Of a DNA stretch of 64,000 bases, positions 61,460 to 64,000 are shown piece by piece. How positions within the stretch are numbered: the first letter of the stretch is position 1; each line of letters opens with the position of its first letter. A program made the position numbers and the translations under genes. This DNA comes from Mageeibacillus sp. UBA5747 (lineage in GTDB: Bacteria; Bacillota; Clostridia; Saccharofermentanales; UBA5734). The stretch covers positions 1 through 64,000 of the forward strand of contig DIFN01000076.1 of NCBI GenBank assembly GCA_002419145.1. The letters run 5' to 3'. Below the pieces are notes generated by a model that worked only from the letters and a program-made list of their open reading frames with translations, searched no databases and was not told where the DNA came from.

Positions 61460-62565
61460 TTGAATACGACCAGTACCGTCAAGAACTGGGCCAGTATGTG
61501 GAAAAGCTGGACCAGTTGCGGCTGGCCTTGCACATTGACCATGTCCGTGATGAAATTGCCGAGCTGGAGGCCCGGGCTCAGGAGCCAGGCTTTTGGGACG
61601 ATGTCGAAAGAGCCCAGAAGATTCAGACCAAGGTCAAGCATCTGCAAAAGAAAGTGGACCGTTTCCAGGCCCTGGTGCGGGAGTATGAAGACCTGGAAGT
61701 GCTGCGCGAGCTTGGTGAAGAAGCCGAAGACAAGGAAATCGCTCAGGAGATTGCTGAAAATCTTAAAAAATTGCAGCATGACTATGAGCAGATGCGACTT
61801 GAGACCCTATTCACCGGCGAATACGATGCCAGCAATGCCATTGTCACTTTGCATGCTGGTGCGGGCGGGACAGAAGCCCAGGACTGGACTGAAATGCTGT
61901 ACCGCATGTACACCCGCTGGGCCGAAGCGCACGATTTTGAAATCAAGCTGCTCGACATCCTTGATGGGGATGAGGCGGGTCTGAAAAGTGTCTCCTTCAT
62001 GCTGATCGGGGACAATGCCTACGGGTACATGAAGTCCGAGATGGGTGTCCATCGCCTGGTCCGGATTTCCCCTTTTGATTCGTCTGGACGCCGACACACG
62101 TCTTTTGCCTCGGTCGAAGTCATGCCGGAACTGGATGACTCGATTAAGATCGACATCCGGTCCGACGATCTCAAGGTCGACACCTACCGCTCATCCGGCG
62201 CCGGTGGCCAGCACGTCAATAAAACCGAGTCTGCGATCCGCATCACCCATGTCCCGACCGGCGTGGTTGTTTCCTGCCAGACCGAACGCTCTCAGGTCCA
62301 GAACCGGGAAACAGCCATGGGTATGCTGAAAGCAAAATTGTTTGCCATGGCCCGAGCGGCCCACATGGACAAGATTGAAGACCTGAAGGGTAATCAGATG
62401 GCCATCGCCTGGGGCAGTCAGATCCGTTCGTATGTTTTCTGCCCCTATACCATGGTCAAGGACTTGCGCACCGGCTATGAAGTTGTGGACGTGGACAGTG
62501 TCATGGATGGCAATCTGGACGGATTCATCAACGCCTATCTGTCCGGTCAGAAGGCAAGCAAATGA
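61456..62565 (+). CDS. prfB: Peptide chain release factor 2, without programmed frameshift
   Basis: 369 aa in one frame. Tripeptide anticodon block RISPFDSSGRRHTSFASVEV (SPF) and the peptidyl-transferase GGQ in SSGAGGQHVNKTES are present. The N-terminal segment MIEYDQYRQELGQYVEKLDQ continues through LRLALHIDHVRDEIAELEAR with no in-frame TGA, so the usual autoregulatory +1 frameshift of RF2 genes is lacking. ATGA overlap with the aminotransferase. Confidence 0.95.
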   Translation: MIEYDQYRQELGQYVEKLDQLRLALHIDHVRDEIAELEARAQEPGFWDDVERAQKIQTKVKHLQKKVDRFQALVREYEDLEVLRELGEEAEDKEIAQEIAENLKKLQHDYEQMRLETLFTGEYDASNAIVTLHAGAGGTEAQDWTEMLYRMYTRWAEAHDFEIKLLDILDGDEAGLKSVSFMLIGDNAYGYMKSEMGVHRLVRISPFDSSGRRHTSFASVEVMPELDDSIKIDIRSDDLKVDTYRSSGAGGQHVNKTESAIRITHVPTGVVVSCQTERSQVQNRETAMGMLKAKLFAMARAAHMDKIEDLKGNQMAIAWGSQIRSYVFCPYTMVKDLRTGYEVVDVDSVMDGNLDGFINAYLSGQKASK

Positions 62566-63419
62566 GTGACCGTGCCCTGAGAAGCCCGGAAGAGTTGCTG
62601 GCAGACCTGGCGGATGTTATTTTGCCCCTGGGGAAAATCGCCGTTGCCAGCTCAGGTGGGGTGGACAGCACGGTTCTGGTTGTAGCTGCCGCACACATCC
62701 TGGGTCCGGATAACGTCCTGGCCGTGACTGCACTGGCCCCAATGGTCCCAGGCGATGACCAGGAGGATGCGAGTCGTGTCGCCGGCCTGGCTCAAGTCAG
62801 ACATTTGACGGCTCGCCTGCCGGAGTCCATACTCGACCTGCCACCCTTTGCAAAAAATCCACCAGATCGCTGTTATCACTGCAAGAAGATCCTGTTCGAT
62901 GCCTTGCTGGCCTTAGCGCATGGAGCTGGGTTCAACGTTTTGTGCGATGGAACCAATCGAGACGACCTCAAAGACTACAGACCTGGCCTCCGGGCTTTGG
63001 AAGAATTAAAGGTGATGAGCCCTCTGGCTGGAGCCGGCTTTTCCAAAGCTGAAGTGCGCGCGCTGGCAGCCCAGATTTGTCCGGATTTTGCCGCAAAACC
63101 TGCTATGGCGTGCCTGGCGACCCGCATTCCAACCCATACGCCTGTTACTCTGGCTGCTCTGAAACGGATAGACACAGCCGAAACCTTGCTGCGCCAAAAA
63201 GGTTTGGGGCAGGTTCGTGTGCGCGACCATGCGGGTCTGGCCCGGGTCGAGCTCGAGCCAGCTTTTTTAGAAAAAGGGCTTGCTCCGGACTGGATTGTGC
63301 TGGTGCGTGACTGCCTTTTGGAGGCAGGATTTGCATTTGCCACCCTGGACCTCCAGGGTTATCGCACCGGCAGCATGAATCCTGCGGCGAACCTGACCAG
63401 ACAGGAAGGATTCTCATGA
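62562..63419 (+). CDS. larE: LarE, ATP-dependent sacrificial sulfur transferase
   Basis: 285 aa. PP-loop AVASSGGVDSTVLVVAA, DRCYHCKKILFDALL, CDGTNRDDLKDYRPGL and the sulfur-donating Cys in KPAMACLATRIP are all as in LarE, which gives up its own cysteine sulfur to build the nickel-pincer nucleotide of lactate racemase. ATGA overlaps join it to prfB and larB. Confidence 0.94.
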   Translation: MSDRALRSPEELLADLADVILPLGKIAVASSGGVDSTVLVVAAAHILGPDNVLAVTALAPMVPGDDQEDASRVAGLAQVRHLTARLPESILDLPPFAKNPPDRCYHCKKILFDALLALAHGAGFNVLCDGTNRDDLKDYRPGLRALEELKVMSPLAGAGFSKAEVRALAAQICPDFAAKPAMACLATRIPTHTPVTLAALKRIDTAETLLRQKGLGQVRVRDHAGLARVELEPAFLEKGLAPDWIVLVRDCLLEAGFAFATLDLQGYRTGSMNPAANLTRQEGFS

Positions 63420-64000
63420 CAGAGCAATTTGAAGATTTGGGCTTTGCCAAAGTCGACCATGCTCGCAAATCCAGAAATGGGTTTGCCGAGGTGGTTTTTT
63501 GTGAAGGCAAGACCCCTGAGCAAGCCGCACAGATTGCAATCAGCATCCTGGACCATGGTGACAATCTCCTGGCCACACGGGCCGACTTGGAGCATTTTGA
63601 AGCCATCCAGGCGATTGCGCCGGATGCCGCTTATTCAGCCCGGGCCCGGGTGATCACTGTCCGCCGGTATCCGGTTGGTTATATGGGAGACGTTGCGGTG
63701 GTTTCGGCTGGGACAGCAGACCAGCCGGTCGCAGAAGAAGCTGCATTGACCGCTGAAGCTCTGGGCTGTCAGGTCACGCGCTATTCAGATGTTGGAGTGG
63801 CCGGTCTGCATCGTCTTCTGGCTGTCATCGATGACATCCGAAAAGCCGATGTGATCATTGCTGTCGCTGGTATGGAAGGTGCTCTGGTCAGTGTGCTGGG
63901 CGGCCTGGTGGACAAGCCTGTCCTGGCGGTTCCGTCGGGCATCGGTTATGGTGCCAATTTGGGCGGCGTAACGACCTTGCTGGCCATGGTCAATTCCTGT
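63416..64000 (+). CDS. larB: LarB, nickel-pincer cofactor carboxylase (3' truncated by window edge)
   Basis: The open frame runs 195 codons to the edge. DLGFAKVDHARKSRNGFAEV, FCEGKTPEQAAQIAISIL, VSAGTADQPVAEEAALTAEA, GVAGLHRLLAVIDDIRKADV and AVPSGIGYGANLGGVTTLLA match LarB, which carboxylates and hydrolyses nicotinate adenine dinucleotide to start pincer synthesis. The start is a few residues shorter than many homologues, set by the ATGA overlap with larE. larC and larA are expected to the right. Confidence 0.92.
   Translation, partial: MTEQFEDLGFAKVDHARKSRNGFAEVVFCEGKTPEQAAQIAISILDHGDNLLATRADLEHFEAIQAIAPDAAYSARARVITVRRYPVGYMGDVAVVSAGTADQPVAEEAALTAEALGCQVTRYSDVGVAGLHRLLAVIDDIRKADVIIAVAGMEGALVSVLGGLVDKPVLAVPSGIGYGANLGGVTTLLAMVNSC

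Noticed and set aside
1..64000. Prophage or transposon
   Set aside because: I found no integrase, transposase, phage structural gene or att-like duplication anywhere in the window.

Overview
The window looks like one chromosomal stretch of an anaerobic, fairly GC-rich (mid-50s % by eye) Bacillota genome, most likely class Clostridia. Evidence: Firmicutes-type strong Shine-Dalgarno sites with several GTG/TTG starts, Clostridia-style gene pairs (pheB-hom, Lrp-aminotransferase, YozG/DUF2975), a two-iron superoxide reductase, an [FeFe]-hydrogenase-like regulatory cluster with DRTGG/PHP/HATPase partners, carboxynorspermidine synthesis, LexA boxes of the Bacillus/Clostridium type, and a nickel-pincer (lar) locus. 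The species is not identifiable from the sequence alone. Both window edges cut genes (jetC on the left, larB on the right).

Left part (1-10 kb): the end of a Wadjet defence system (jetC partial, jetD), a repeat- and palindrome-rich gap, a DUF2975/Xre/membrane-protein module with a recognisable promoter-operator, the threonine-to-glycine operon tdh-kbl, and a PAS-GGDEF-hemerythrin signalling protein. From 10 to 18.5 kb: GNAT acetyltransferase, cobalamin-dependent methionine synthase, a 46-codon ORF, a lipoprotein L,D-transpeptidase and a TauABC/SsuABC-like ABC transporter.

Middle (18.4-36.8 kb): a three-gene minus-strand operon joining a VWA/metallopeptidase-like protein, a MoxR-like AAA ATPase and a BspA-type leucine-rich repeat protein; YccF; an aldo/keto reductase; two polyamine genes behind an operator-bearing promoter; a nitroreductase remnant, cupin, SRAP protein and YfhO; superoxide reductase; lysA and dCMP deaminase. 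Then comes the most intriguing stretch (33.8-34.6 kb): a promoter bracketed by two LexA-type boxes driving an 88-aa single-pass membrane protein, followed by a gap that reads, on the minus strand, as a structured noncoding RNA with a 12-bp long-range closing stem and a terminator. HD-domain protein and purF follow.

Right part (36.8-64 kb): RNA modification enzymes (two pseudouridine synthases, two SAM methyltransferases), tRNA-Pro(UGG), phosphofructokinase, a ppx-ppk-ppx polyphosphate block, argS followed by a pseudo-peptidase of the M3 family that has lost HExxH, rdgB and a phosphoesterase, pheB-hom, a zinc-ribbon protein, the six-gene hydrogenase-like regulatory operon, a membrane protein, and a tightly overlapped Lrp-aminotransferase-prfB-larE-larB run. 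Most neighbours overlap by ATGA or are spaced by a few bases, so long operons are the rule here.
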